Translations under genes and position numbers: made by a program | Part shown: positions 35,977 through 48,222 of the stretch, in pieces | How positions within the stretch are numbered: position 1 is the stretch's first letter | How the letters are laid out: the number at the start of each line of letters is the position of its first letter | Notes under the pieces: model-generated | Databases searched by the model: none | What the model saw: the letters and a program-made list of their open reading frames with translations, nothing else | What the model was told of the DNA's origin: nothing | Assembly (NCBI RefSeq): GCF_023091745.1 | Contig: NC_068930.1 | Span: forward strand, 6,904,262 to 6,968,261 | DNA: 64,000 nucleotides | From: Budorcas taxicolor | Lineage: Eukaryota > Chordata > Mammalia > Artiodactyla > Bovidae | Direction of reading: 5' to 3'

Positions 35977-36113
35977 TGCTGCTGCTGCTGCTGCTAAGTC
36001 GCTTCAGTCGTGTCTGACTCTGTGCGACCCCATAGACGGCAGCCCACCAGGCTCCCCCGTCCCTGGGATTCTCCAGGCAAGAACACTGGTGTGGGTTGCC
36101 ATTTCCTTCTCCA
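35977..36113 (-). mobile_element. Short Bov-A type SINE (monomer)
   Basis: A GCT-repeat tail followed by aagtcgcttcagtcgtgtc and ending atttccttctcca; antisense of the compact SINE seen at 10084 and 49191. Flanks aaaccaata and aaacctatt are similar and may be the duplication. Little divergence. Confidence 0.92.
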
Positions 36114-36705
36114 AACCTATTTATGGTTAAAAGCTCTCAGCAAACTAGGAATAAGGAGATGCTTCTTTAAATTGATATAGGAAGCATTTAAAATATTCAA
36201 ACAAATAAAACCTGCAGCTAACATTAGACTTACTGGTGAAAGACTGAGAATCAGAAACAAGGCGAGGGTGTATGCTTTCACAGCTCACGTTCAACACAGT
36301 GGTTCAAGCTGCTGCAATATAGCCAAAATAAAAAAAAGCATTGTATTGGAAAGAATAAAAGCCTGTCAATTTACAGGTAACCTGATTGTCTTGTAAAAAT
36401 CATAAGGAATCTGTAAAAGACACTTAGAATTAATGAATTTAGCAAGGTCTCAGGATTAAAGATCATCACACAAATTTAGTTATATTTGCATATAATAATA
36501 AAGAATATATTGAATCAAAAACATAGCATTTGTGATTGCTCAAAAAAAAATGAAATTCTTAGGTATATATCTAACAAAATATGTATGAATTCTCTATGAT
36601 AAAAATTATACGATGCTGGTGAAAGAAATTAGAGAAACCCTAAATAAATACAGAAATATTTTGTTCCTGCATTGGAAGACTCAATAAAGATGTCAGTTTT
36701 CTCCT

Positions 36706-37135
36706 ATATAGTATATTTATTTTTTTATTTTTTGTTGTCAAGGTAATTTTTATTAAAAAAAATTTTTTTTTTCACTTTACAATATTGTATTGGTTTTGCC
36801 ATACATCAACATGAATCTGCCATGCGTATACATGTGTTCCCCATCCTGAACCCCCCTCCCACCCCCCTCCCCGTACCATCCATCTGGTATGGGTCATCCC
36901 TCTGGGTCATCCCAGTGCACCAGCCCCAAGCATCCTGTATCCTGCATTGAACCTGGACTGGCGATTAGTTTTATATACAATATTATACATGTTTCAATGC
37001 CATTCTCCCAAATCATCCCACCTTCTCCCTCTCCCACAGAGTCCAAAAGACTGTTCTATACATCTGTGTCTCTTTTGCTGTCTCGCATACATGGTTATCG
37101 TTACCATCTTTCTAAATTCCATATATATGCGTTAA
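36706..37135 (-). mobile_element. Young bovine-type L1 3' UTR fragment
   Basis: T-rich left edge, then antisense L1 3' UTR (tattggttttgccatacatc, the C-rich aacccccctcccaccccc block, ccagccccaagcatcctg) and the ORF2 end (gtctcgcatacatgg). It interrupts the L1M; edge repeats (tctcctat / attcctat) are weak. Confidence 0.85.
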
Positions 37136-37860
37136 TTCCTATCAAAATAGCACAAGGTTTTGTTGGATATAAGACAAACTTATTTAAAATTTATATGGAG
37201 TTTCATAAGACCTAAAATAGCTGGAACAATTTTGAAAAAGGAGCATAAAGTTGGGGGAATTAGCCTTCCTGATTTTAGGGCTTTTTATATAGCAACACTA
37301 ATAATAAAGTGTAATCTGGCCAAGGAATAAACAGATAATTCCGTGAACCAGAATGGAGAATCCAGAAATAGACCCACACAGTTATGCTCAGTCGATTTTT
37401 GACACAGGCAAACAAACAAGCAAAAAACCCACAAAAATTTCAACATTCACTTCACATTTTATGTGAAAAACTGACTCAAAATGAAATATAAAACTATCAG
37501 CTCTTTATTTTTAAAATGGAGAAGTTCCTAGGATCTAAGTCTAGTAAAAATAAGTTTTAGACTTGACCAAGATTCATAAAGATCAACAACTACGAAACGG
37601 TCAGCTGGTCTCATCACAATTAAGACCCTGCCAAAGACCTTTTACAGAGGATGAAATTACATATTGAGAGAAAATGTCTCCAAACCACATACCCAACAAT
37701 ACACTAAGGTCTAGAACTTAAAAAGGAATCTCCAACCTAAATGTAAAAAACTGGACCACCAAACCATGCAGTTACAATATGGGCAGAAAGCATGAAGTGA
37801 CATTTCACCAAAAGAAGGTAAACAAGTGAGAATAAAAGTTGTTTAACACTGTTAGCCATT

Positions 37861-38370
37861 CAGTTCAGTTCAGTTCAGTCGCTCAGTCGTGTCCGATTCC
37901 TTGCAACCCCATGAAGTGCAGCACGCCAGGCCTCCCTGTCCATCACCAACTCCCGGAGTTCACTCAGACTCACGTCCATTGAGTCAGTGATGCCATCCAG
38001 CCGTCTCATCCTCGGTCGTCCCCTTCTCCTCCTGCCCCCAATCCCTCCCAGCATCAGAGTCTTTTCCAATGAGTCAACTCTTCGCATGAGGTGGCCAAAG
38101 TACTGGAGTTTCAGCTTTAGCATCATTCCTTCCAAAGAAATCCCAGGGCTGATCTCCTTCAGAATGGACTGGTTGGATCTCCTTGCAGTCCAAGGGACTC
38201 TCAAGAGTCTTCTCCAACACCACAGTTCAAACGCATCAATTCTTCAGTGCTCTGCGTTCTTCACAGTCCAACTCTCACATCCATACATGACCACTGGAAA
38301 AACCAAAGCCTGGACTAGACTGACCTTAGTCGGCAAAGTAATGTCTCTGCTTTTGAATATGCTATCTAGG
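37861..38370 (-). mobile_element. BovB (RTE) LINE 3' fragment, young-looking
   Basis: Tail (cagttcagttcagttcagtc) then the 3' coding end on minus. The minus frame 37875-38204 (109 codons) is the open BovB C-terminus: RVPWTARRSNQSILKEISPG, LKLQYFGHLMRRVDSLEKTL and SLSELRELVMDREAWRAALH. Likely short duplication gccatt (37855-37860) and gccaat (38371-38376). Confidence 0.94.
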
Positions 38371-39325
38371 GCCAATAGAAAAATAAAAATGAAAACCACA
38401 GAAAGATATGAGTGCAGACCTATCAGAATGACTAAAACAAAAAAATAGTGATAATGCCAAATGCTGACATTTGGAGCTAGAATGTTGAGAATTCAGAATA
38501 CTTATATATGTCTGGTAAGAATGTAAAGTAGAACAGTTGCCGTGGAAAGTAGTTTGGCATTTTCTTACAAAGCTTTGCCTGTGTTTATTATCTAGCCCAT
38601 TTCATCCTTGGGCATTTGTCACTAAGAAATGAAAACTTATGTCTACATAAGAGCATGTACAAACCTGTTCATAACAGGTTTATGTATAATTCCAAATCTG
38701 GAAAGAGCCAAATCTTTTTCAGTTGACAAGAATGGTTAAACAACCTGTGATACATTCTACCGTGGAATACTCCACAACTTTGAAAAGGAATTAACTATTG
38801 ACATACAGAACAATTTGAATGGTTCTCAAGGGAATCAAGCTGAATAAAGAAAACCTACTCAGAAGATTATATACTGTATGATTGCCTTTATGTAATATTG
38901 AGATGATGAAATTATAGCAACAAAGACTGATTTAGTGGCTGCCAGATGTTGGGGGATAAGTGGGGAGGCAAAAGAAGGATAATTATGGATCAGGAAGAGT
39001 TGCATGAGAGATCCTTGTAATGGAGCAGCTCTGAATTTACTGTGATGCAGGTGATATGAGTCTATACGTTATAAAATAGCATAGAACTAAGTTCACTCAC
39101 ATATACATTATCCACAAACACAATACACTATTCATCAACTTTATTTGGACTGTGCAGGCAAACTGGTGCAATCTGAATAAAGTTAGTGGATCCTGCTTGT
39201 TAACTTGTTATATAGTTTTGCAAGATGTTGTCACTGGGGAAAACTAGGTGAAGGGCGTGGGTAGTGTTTGCATCATTTCTTAAAACTGAATGTGAACCTT
39301 AATGATCTCAAGAAGAAAGTTAAAA

Positions 39326-40569
39326 CACATGTTTTTTGCATGTATCTGGATGTGTTAAGAAAGATTTGGACATTATTGTATTCAATGAAGACTTCTGGTC
39401 TGAGTGAGGCTCTTCACAGCAGGCGCCACTGAGTGTGTAATTTGTGTTTCGAGAACCCACACAGCCTTGCTGCTAGCAGGCCACTCAAGTGTAAACAAGG
39501 CCTCCTTCTGTCAGAGCTCTTCAAAACTAGGTCTTCCTCTTGGGCTTGGCTTAGCAAGGGCCACGTGTGCAGTTAAATACGTTGGCTGCTATCAATGTTA
39601 GATGCTTTTGAAGCCACTTAAGTCATTTTCATCTTAAAAATGTAAGATCCTGAAAACTGCCACTGTCCATACAGTTTTGGAAATGAAAGTTTTTGGTTTT
39701 TGTTATGACTTGCTTCTTTATTCCTAGTGGTCTGATTATTTGAGGCATTTGGAATAATTAATCAGAGGAGTTAGAAACACAAATTTGGCTCTAAAAATGA
39801 TTTGAAGGCATATTTCTTTCCCTAGCGGGCTATCAGATACATGGCCTGGCTTAATAATAATAATAATAGGTTTTCTAGGAGATGGGGATTTCACATGGTG
39901 GGAGACTATTATTAAGAAAGTATTTGCATCAGTTTAGAGACTATTTGGGCTTCCCTGGTGGCTCAGACAGTAAGGAGTTTGCCTGCAATGCAGCAGACTC
40001 GGGGGTTTGATCCCTGGGTTAGGAAGATCGTCTAGAGGAGGAAATGGCAACCCACTCGAGTATTCTTGCCTGGGAAATCCCATGGACAGAGGAAATGATG
40101 CTATGAATTAAATCACAGAATTGCCCCCACACTAACTAATGAGCTCAGTTCTCCCAGGAAAAGTGTCAACAGGGAATAATTTTAGTATTTAAATTTAGTG
40201 TGTGTGTTTGCTAGTATCCGATCTCTCAATGTAAATATGTGATCTGGGTGTGTTTTGTGATCTGGGCGTGTTTGTATTTTTTCTTCCACAGCCCAGGGGT
40301 ACTACCCTTATTAAAAATCAACCATGTGTCAAATGTTGGAAATCCTGGGATAAACAAAACTGCCACTGATAGAAATAAGGCAGCATAATTTCTAGCTAAT
40401 ATCTTCACAGTGTTTTTCTTTAAAAAGTTAAAAATACTGATTGTGCCAAGCATTCAGATTGGTGAACTATGAAATAAGTAATAGTCGTTGTACAAGAAAA
40501 ACACTTCTCTGTTTCTCTTTTACTCTCCCATGCTCACACATTTCTGACAGCGGATGTGAGACTTTTTCC
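39326..40569. other. Mostly unique sequence; short (TAA)n
   Basis: No gene is seen. A TAA run lies at 39851-39868, and one SINE (listed separately) is at 39947. The 65-codon frame at 39404 has no domain. Confidence 0.5.
39947..40092 (+). mobile_element. Bov-tA SINE lacking its 3' half
   Basis: Head gggcttccctggtggctcag is present and the body runs to cccatggacagagg, after which unique sequence begins. The BovB-derived tail is absent, unusual for a SINE that normally loses its 5' side; probably a later deletion or aberrant priming. Confidence 0.88.
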
Positions 40570-41395
40570 ACACTAAACAATTCTGTGACACCAGCTCAGT
40601 GTCCTGCAGTTTAACTCATTTCTGACTCTATCTACCTGGAGAGAGCTTCAGATTCCACACTGAAGGACTCAGTCCTGTAAGAAAATCTCTACCTCAGATG
40701 CTAATCACAAGTCAGAGGTTGTCACTTATACTTCTGACCAATCAGCTATAAATCAAGGTACCCTTCCTTGGGTTGGATGATTTGCTAGGCTGACTGACTC
40801 ACAGAACTCAGGGATATACTTATGTTTACTAGCTCATTGTATCAATATAATAAAGGCCACCATAGAGGATACAGATGAACAGCCAGATGAAGAGATACAT
40901 AGCATAAGGTTTGGGAGGGTCCCAACCATAGGAACTTCTGTCCCCATGGAGTTGGGGTGTATTACCCTTTTGGCACAGGGATATGTTTCTTAACCTGGAA
41001 GCTAGTGGGATTTTTATGGGGGCTTCATCATATAAGCCTAATCAATGATTAACTTCAGTCCCACCCTTCTCCCCTTCCTGAAGTGTGGGGTGGGAGCTGT
41101 GCCTGAAAATTGTAATATTCTACTCTTGACCTCACCTTTCTGGGGGCCAGCCCCCATCCTGAATCTCTCAGGTGCCTACCAAGAGTTGTCTTAATATTAC
41201 AAAAAAACTTTTTATCACCTAGGAAATTCCAAGGGATTTAGGAGCTCTGTGTCTGAAGTTGGGTCAAAGGTCAAATATTAGAACAAAAGATATTAATGCT
41301 CTTATCACTTAGGAAATTTCAAGGTTTTAGAAGCTCTGTTCCAGGAACCAGGGACAGAAACCAATATAGAATATTATTTTATAGTCATATTCATA
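40570..41395. mobile_element. ERVL-type (MLT2-like) LTR, copy A
   Basis: Recognised by shared blocks with copy B at 52895-54985: ctgacacc..gtcctg start, cttctgaccaatcag, actcacagaactcaggga, the aacagccagatgaagagat block, tcaatgattaacttcag, and ttaggaaatttcaaggtttt near the end. No internal retroviral genes adjoin it. The family name is from memory of the consensus; the homology between A and B is seen directly. Confidence 0.6.
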
Positions 41396-43085
41396 ATCTT
41401 TCTCACCTTAAATGAATGTGGAAAATTTAATAGTTGTTTGTGCCCTGTCTTCATCACACAGTAATAACCCTCAGTGACACCTCGCAACTAGCCTCGGGAG
41501 GTTCCCGGCTTCCTGGAGTCCTTGTCTGTTCCTTGGAACCAACCCCCTTTGCTTCAAGTGTTAGTGAAGCCACGTTAGCTCTTGTTTAATGCTTAAAGTT
41601 AATTCCTCTGGTGTCAAAGGTCCCCACTCAGGCATACGTGGGAGCCGCTGTCCCCCCGGGGGGCTCAAAGCAGGGCCTGTTGGGATGAAACAGGGATGCC
41701 CTGCGGGGGAGGGAATCAGAAGCAACAGGACCAGTGTTTCCACCAAAGGATGGTCAGGCAGCTCCCAAGAGGAGAAGGGTGTAAAGGAATTGCTTTCCCT
41801 TTAAGTCTTTATTCATTAGCTCTTACAAGTACAGAAGTTTTACTTATCTATTATAGTGAGCATACAACACAACAACTGTTAAAAGCAGTTAACTCCCCTT
41901 TCTGTTCTCTGTTTTCTTCCCACCTGCTTGAGGTGACAGAACATCAATAGCTCAGGATACATATGCCCGCAGGTTTCTCTGGCTCTTTTAAAAGTGCTCA
42001 GATACAGAATACATGCCTTTTAAATGATCCTTTGACATAGCTGCTTTTCATGGTTAGAACTTTCTTTGATGATTAGTGAGGAAAAAATTAAGCCCTGGTT
42101 TTAACGAACAAAAGGCAACCTCAGCCAGAACCTTGTGGAACTGTGGAGCTCAGTATGTGTAAATTACCACGTTGAAACAGTTTCACTGCAATATACATGC
42201 ACACAGTAGTCACAGAAAATGAACATCCCTTGCTTTATTGTGTTTGGGGAAGGAAAAAAACCTACTTCAATGAAATGTGAAGTCACATGAAAAATAACCA
42301 TTTTTAGCTCTTATTTGTAGAAGGTTCAGCTATATTTTCTATTTCAAAACAAAGATTTTAGTAATTTTCTATGATATCTTTTCTAACTTTTTGCCCATGG
42401 CACTTGACTGCATCATATCTGTAACCAAGGTTAGACTAATTCATCCTGACAGAGTCCTCCTGCCTCCAGAGGCTTTTGTAGGGTCACAGGCATGGCCCGC
42501 TAAAAGCCAAGATGTCCTGGCTTTTGAGTATGAATGTGGGTGCTGCTCATTCAGGGAGCTGTGAATTTTGAGTGCACTTTAATGTTTGCCAGCTGGTTTG
42601 TAGTTTTGTTTATAGATTGCATTAAATCTTTTCTGTCACTTATTTATCCTCTGAGGAAACATTGAAGGCTGCCTAGACCTTTGGCATAAGGGTCTAGGTG
42701 GTGCTGTTTTAAAAACGGCTCATGCTGTTTTATGCATTTGTTATACAGGCATTACTTGTGTTTCCTGTGAGATGTTAAACTGCATTAAATGGGCATTTCA
42801 ACATAGATTTTTTCTTATAACTGGGTCAGTCTGGGTAAGAACAAAAGCCTAGTTGCCCTCTATCTCCTTGTTTGAACAGTATATGAAAAATGCAATACAC
42901 TGAAATACAAGTAAATGAAATCACAAAGAGAAAGTCGTTATAACAAATTGCATTATTTCTTGCCAATGCTATCTATGTGTAGCTATAAGTTTTTTTTAGA
43001 ATTGAAAAGTATAATTAAGGGAGCCAGAGAAAACAAATAGTGATATTTAATATTAAATGACAGGCTTATGCTCTAATATATCAAT
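41396..43085. other. Unique sequence, no gene recognised
   Basis: About 1.7 kb without recognised repeat except perhaps L1M words at the right edge. Overlapping frames at 41561-41950 on both strands have no domain. Confidence 0.5.
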
Positions 43086-43443
43086 CGTTGTTGTTCAGTT
43101 CCTAAGTCATGTCCAGCTCTTTGTGACCCCGTGGACTATAGCACAACAGGCTTTCCTGCCCTTCACCATCTCCCAGGTTTGCTCAAACTCATGTCCATTG
43201 AGTCAGTGATGCCATCCAACCATCTCATCCTCTGTTGACCCCTTGTACTCCTGCCTTCAGTCTTTCCCAGCATCAAGGTCTTTTCCAATGAGGTGGCTCT
43301 TCACATCAGGTGGACAAAGTATTGGAGCTCAGCTTCAGCATCAGTCCTTCCAATGAGTATTCAGCATGGATTTCCTTTAGGATTGACTGTTTTGATCTCC
43401 TTGCTGTCCAAGGGACTCTCAAGAGTCTTCTCCACCACACATC
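43086..43443 (-). mobile_element. BovB (RTE) LINE 3' fragment
   Basis: Tail (gttgttgttcagttcctaag) followed by the usual antisense 3' blocks (gagtcagtgatgccatccaa, gactctcaagagtcttctcc). It interrupts old L1M sequence. Confidence 0.93.
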
Positions 43444-43493
43444 AAAAATTATATTAAAATGTAAATGGCCAAAATACACCAATTAAAAGATAG

Positions 43494-43673
43494 GGACTTC
43501 CTGTTGTTCCAGTGGCCAAGACTCTATGCTCGCAATGCAGGGGGCCTGGGTTTGATCCTAATCAGAGAACTATTTCCCACATGCTGCAACTAGGAGTTCC
43601 CATGATGCAGCTAGAAAGATTCCACATGTTGCAACCAAGTAAGACCAAGCACACCCAAATAAATCAATATTTT
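43494..43673 (+). mobile_element. Short CHR-family SINE
   Basis: Starts gacttcctgttgttccag, contains gggcctgggtttgatcctaa and ends in an A/T-rich tail. A perfect 11-bp target duplication, ttaaaagatag, lies at 43483-43493 and 43674-43684. Confidence 0.9.
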
Positions 43674-44254
43674 TTAAAAGATAGAGATATGCAGAGTAGA
43701 TTAAGAATTTAAAAATAAATTTAAATAATTCAACTATATGCTGTTTATTTTTTTCTCTTTTTGGAGACTTAGAAAATACAGAACAGGTTACATATAGTTT
43801 TACTATGTATTACAATTATTTTTTAAGTAGATAAATTAAGATTTTCAGTTGAAGTTTCAATATCCAACTCTCAAAAATAAATTGAATGAATATACAAAAA
43901 AGTAGAAGGCTATAGTAGACTTGAAAAGCACTATGAACCAATTCAACATAATTAAGCTTTATACAGTTTTCACACAACAGTAGGATACAGATTCTATTCA
44001 AGTCCCATAGACTATAAACTGGGAGACATTGGAACATAAAGCATATCCAGGGACATAAAAAAGGTGCAAAAATTTCGTTGTGTAAAGGTATTGAAATCAT
44101 ACAGAATCTATTCCCTTATCATTGTGGAATTATGTTAAAAATCAGTATCAAAAGATATTTGAAAATAACCCACATATTTTCAAGTGCAATGTAACATTTA
44201 CCAACAGAGATTTTTGACTTAGCCAATGAATGCCTCACTAAAATTAGAAGACTG

Positions 44255-44624
44255 AAAAAACACAGAGAGTGATTGTAGAGAAGAAAGCATTTAAGTGAGT
44301 AATTAATATAAAAATGGGCTTCCCTGGTAGCTCATCTGATAAAGAATCAGCCTGCAACACAGTAGACACTGGTTTGATCCCTGGGTAAGGAAGGTCCCCT
44401 GGAGAAGGGATAGGCTACCTACTCCAGTATTCTTGGGCTTCCCTGGTGGCTTAGATATTAAAGAATCCACCTGCAATGGAAGGAGACATGGATTGGGAAG
44501 ATGCCCTGGAGAAGGGAATGGCTACCTACTCCAGTATGTGGGTAGAACACTGTGTTTCTCCGGAAAAACACAGAGTGATTGCAGAGATGAAAGCATTTAA
44601 GTGGGAAATTAATATAAAAATGGG
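44255..44624. repeat. 62-bp direct repeats flanking a dimeric SINE
   Basis: Copies at 44255-44318 and 44563-44624 share aaaacacagag, gtgattg, agaaagcatttaagtg and taattaatataaaaatggg with a few differences. They bracket the SINE at 44316-44537 and 25 extra bases. This is far longer than a normal SINE duplication. Confidence 0.85.
44316..44537 (+). mobile_element. Dimeric Bov-tA SINE
   Basis: Two head-to-tail units. Unit 1 runs 44316-44434 and stops at ctactccagtattctt. Unit 2 starts at once with gggcttccctggtggc and stops at ctactccagtatg. The same junction occurs in the minus-strand dimer at 50625-50940. Confidence 0.88.
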
Positions 44625-44707
44625 AAGTTAATATTAAAGATACTTTAAAAACCTGATGTATTTGGAAATTAAATGTCTACTTTTAAATAATAGGTATACC
44701 TAAGAAG

Positions 44708-44893
44708 GGGCTTCCGTTGTGACTCAGCTGGTAAAGAATCCACCAGCAATGCGGGAGACCTGGGTTCTATCCCTAGGTTAGGAAGATCTCCTGGAGAAGC
44801 GAAAGGCTACACACTCCAATATTCTAGCCTGGAGAATTCCATGGACTGTATAGTCTATGGGGTCACAAAGAATTGGACATGACTGAGTGACTT
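44708..44893 (+). mobile_element. Bov-tA SINE
   Basis: Head gggcttccgttgtgactcag, body ggagacctgggttctatccc, tail gacatgactgagtgactt. It sits directly beside the BovB that follows. Confidence 0.93.
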
Positions 44894-44903
44894 AAGAAAA
44901 GGA

Positions 44904-46715
44904 AAGACATGCCCATCTGAATGCAGAGTTCCAAAGAATATCAAGGAGAGATAACAAAGACTTCCCCAGTGATCAATCAAAAAAAAAAAAAAAAATAGAG
45001 GAAAACAATAGAATGGGAAAGACTAGAGATTTCATCAAGAAAATCAGAGATACCAAAGGAACATTTCATGTAAAGATGGGCACAATAAAGGACAGAAATG
45101 GTATGGACCTAACAGAAGCAGAAGATATTAAGAAGAGGTGGCAAGAATACACAGAACTATACAAAAGAGATCTTCGTGACCCAGATAATCATGATGCTGT
45201 GATCACTCACCTAGAGCCAGACATCCTGGAATGCAAAGTCAAGTGGGCCTTAGCAAGCATCACTACGAACCAAGCTATTGGGGGTGATGGAATGCCAGTT
45301 GAGCTATTTCAAATCCTTAAAGATGATGCTGTGAAAGTGCTGCACTCAATATGCCAGCAAATTTGGAAAACTCAGCAGTGGCCACAAGACTGGAAAAGGT
45401 CAGTTTTCATTCCAATTCCAAAGAAAGGCAATGTCAAAGAATGCTCAAACTACTGCACAATTGCACTCATCTTACACACTAGCAAAATAATGCTCAAAAC
45501 TCCAAGCCAGGCTTCAACAGTATGTGAACTATGAACTTGCAGATGTTCAAGCTGGATTTAGAAAAGGAGAAGAACCAGAGATCAAATTGCCAACATCCAC
45601 TGGATCATCGAAAAAGCAAGAGAGTTCCAGAAAAAGATCTATTTCTGCTTTATTGATTATGCCAAAGCCTTTGACTGTGTGGATCACAACAAACTGTGGA
45701 AAATTCTTCAAGAGATGGAATACCAGATCACCTTACGTGTCTGCTAAGAAATCTGTATGCAGATCAAGAAGGAACAGTTAGAATCAGACATGGAAAAACG
45801 AACTGGTTCCAAATTGGGAAAGGAGTATGTCAAGGTTGTGTATTGTCACCCTGCTTAATTAACCTCTATGCAGAATACATCATGAGAAATGCTGGACTGG
45901 AATCAAGATTGCTGGGATAAATATGAATAACCTCAGATACACAGATGACACCACCCGTATGGCAGAAAGTGAACAAGAACTAAAGAGCCTCTCCTCTCTC
46001 ACAGAGGAGAATGAAAAAGCTGGCTTAAAACTCAACATTCAGAAAACTAAGATCTTGACAACAGTCCTGTCACTTCATGGCAAATAGATGGGAAAACAAT
46101 GGAAACAGTGAGAGATGTTATTTTGGGGGCTCCAAAATCACTGAAGAGGGTGACTGCAACCAAGAAATTAAAAGATGCTTGCTTCTTGGAAGAAAGGCTA
46201 TGACCAACCTATACAGCATATTAAAAAGCAGAGACATTACTTTGCCGATAAGGTCCATCTAGTCAAATCTATGGTTTTCCCAGTAGTCGTGTATGGATGT
46301 GAGTGTTGGACTATAAAGAAAGCTGAGTGGTGAAGAATTGATCCTTTTGAACTGTGGTGTTGGAGAAGAGTCTTGAGAATCCCTTGGACTATAAGGAGCT
46401 CATACCAGTCAATCCTAAAGGAAATTAATCCTGAATATTCATTGGAAGGACTAATGCTGAAGCTGAAGCTCCAGTAGTTTGGCCACCTGATGTGAAGAGC
46501 TGACTCATTGGAAAAGACCCTGATGCTGGGAAAGATTGAAGGCAGGAGGAGAAGGGGACGACAGAGGATGAGGTGGTTGGATGGCATCACCAACTCGATG
46601 GACATGAGTCTGAGCAAGTTCTGGGAGTTGGTGATGGATAGGGAAGCCTGGCATGCTGCAATCCATGAGGTTGCAATGAGTCAGACATGACTGAGGAACT
46701 GAGCTGAACTGAAGT
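44904..46715 (+). mobile_element. BovB (RTE) LINE, 1.8 kb
   Basis: Sense BovB from just upstream of the RT domain to the 3' tail (ggaactgagctgaactgaa). An internal A-run of about 17 bases at 44979-44995 looks like expansion of a shorter A-rich site. RT is spread over three frames (45013-45534, 45524-45781, 45696-45920), and the YADD region is altered (a cacagatgacaccacccgta stretch). Confidence 0.93.
45013..45534 (+). pseudogene. BovB reverse transcriptase N-terminal part (173 codons)
   Basis: This is the longest open piece of BovB protein here. BovB RT copies the element's RNA into DNA at an endonuclease-nicked target site. Visible blocks are TRDFIKKIRDTKGTFHVKMG, RNGMDLTEAEDIKKRWQEYT, HLEPDILECKVKWALASITT, GGDGMPVELFQILKDDAVKV, QQWPQDWKRSVFIPIPKKGN and ECSNYCTIALILHTSKIMLK, i.e. 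the region up to RT motif 2. The normal continuation shifts frame at about 45510, and the fingers/palm parts continue in other frames, so no functional RT is made. Its Met start is internal to the ancestral ORF and is not a real start codon. Confidence 0.85.
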
Positions 46716-46830
46716 AGACATAGGAAGGAAAATTAGAAAATATGTGTAACAGAATAAAAATGAAAAGAATTTATCAGAATTTGTTTCATGAGGCTGAAGC
46801 TGCTCAATCCAACTAAATACAATGTGGATT

Positions 46831-47186
46831 CTTGAATAAGATATGAAACAAATAATGGATAGTAGCATATAATTTTGTGAAATTTGAAGAAAATCTAGTT
46901 TGGTTAATAGTACTGTATCACATGTTAATTTCCTTTTTAAATTTTTTTTACAGCATACTCTTTCTTTATATTCTCAGTTAGAAGTTTCAAGCCTCATTCA
47001 ATTTTTTAAAAATCATGTAAATAATAAATTTTCTAGATTTTCAGCAGTAATACTAGATGCCAAAATATATGGAATTATATCAAAGTTTTAAGTGAATATA
47101 AATTAGAAATCTAGCATTCTATTTATAGTAAGTCAAACAAGTGGAATCAAAATGTCATAAATTTTCAGCTAGGCAAACATTCATAG

Positions 47187-47228
<42 letters not shown>

Positions 47229-47790
47229 CATACACTACTTGTGTATACCAAAGCTACTACTATGTGTGTACCAAAGCTTTTCTACTATGCTTGATAAAGT
47301 CTTGAGAAAGAAGAGCAACAATAACAAAGTAAGAGCTGGAGAAATTAGAACACATAAACTACATGAAATGGCAGCACTGAATGTGAAACAGGAAAAGTAA
47401 AACAAGCTAGAAAAAGGCAAAATATCATCATATAATCCAGTTGTGTTTCAACATGGCTGCTCATTAGAAGCACATCTAGAGTTCTGGAGGAAAAGACCAA
47501 TACCTAGGCATTTATACTTTTCAAAAATTCAAAGATAATTCTGATTCACATCTGGATTTTAAAAAGTGATGGTAAGTTTTTCTGTTAAATGGTAGTTTTA
47601 GTGATATAGAATTCTATTGTTTTCTGTTGATGATACAGTAGTATTAAGTTAATAATAGTTACATAACCACAATAGGAAAAGATGTTTCTCAGTATTCACA
47701 ATCAGTAGCCAGACAAAAAATAAAAGATAACTACGATTGTAAGCCATACTAGAAACATGATTAACCTAACAATATAAAATAATTGGATAC
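46831..47790. other. AT-rich sequence, no gene
   Basis: AT-rich, with a long (AT)n and possible L1M remnants. No credible frame. Confidence 0.5.
47193..47227. repeat. (AT)n microsatellite
   Basis: About 16 AT units. Confidence 0.95.
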
Positions 47791-47794
47791 AACT

Positions 47795-47990
47795 TAGGGG
47801 GTTAAGTAGAGTGATCTGATACAGCAGACATGAGTTTGATGCCTGCATTGGGAAGATCACTTGGAGGAGGGCTTGTCAACCAACTCCAGTCTTCTTGCCT
47901 GGAGAAGCCAATGGATAGAGGAACCTGGTGGGATACAATTCATAGGGTCACAAAGAGTCAGACACACTGAAGGGATTGAGCACACATGCA
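47795..47990 (+). mobile_element. Diverged Bov-tA SINE
   Basis: Diverged head, then ccaactccagtcttcttgcc, tggtgggatacaattcatag and agagtcagacacactgaagg. It abuts the truncated edge of the L1 to its right. Confidence 0.82.
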
Positions 47991-48222
47991 CGTGTGGTCC
48001 TATTACCATTTTCTTAATTGTTTTGGGTTTGTTTTGTGTAGGTCTTTTCCTTTTCTTGTGTTTCCAGCCTAGAGAAGTTCCTTTAACGTTTGTCATGAAG
48101 ATGGTTTGGTGGTGCTGAATTCTCTTAACTTTGCTTGTCTGGAAAGCTTTTGATTTCTCCATCAGCTCTGAATGAGAATCTTGCTGGGTAGAGCATTCTC
48201 AACTGTAGGTTCTTCCCTTTCA

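Larger units (their letters stand above)
35625..39325 (+). mobile_element. Old L1M, RT to 3' UTR, with three insertions
   Basis: Sense ORF2 and 3' UTR words run in order: ctcttccagaaaatag, ttcaacaaatattagcaaat, aaggctggttcaac, ctctcagcaaactagga, aaattcttaggtatatat, gaatccagaaatagaccc, tttgacacaggcaa, gaaaacttatgtctacat, gtggaatactccac, tatactgtatgattgc, ctggtgcaatctgaataaag and aagatgttgtcactgggg. Insertions at 35977-36113 (SINE), about 36706-37135 (L1) and 37861-38370 (BovB) interrupt it. No coding capacity remains. Confidence 0.8.
43444..46830 (+). mobile_element. Old L1M endonuclease region, shredded by insertions
   Basis: L1M sense pieces survive at 43444-43482 (aaatgtaaatggcc, ccaattaaaaga), 43685-44254 (aattcaactatatgctg, caatatccaactctcaa, cacataattttc-like block), 44625-44707 (ttggaaattaaatgtctac, ttttaaataatagg) and 46725-46830 (attagaaaatatgtg, ttatcagaatttgtttcatg). 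Between them lie a CHR SINE, a dimeric Bov-tA, a Bov-tA and a BovB. Confidence 0.65.

Noticed and set aside
44316..44537. Repeated units suggesting a CRISPR-like or satellite array
   Set aside because: Only two units and clearly Bov-tA SINEs; the genome is mammalian.
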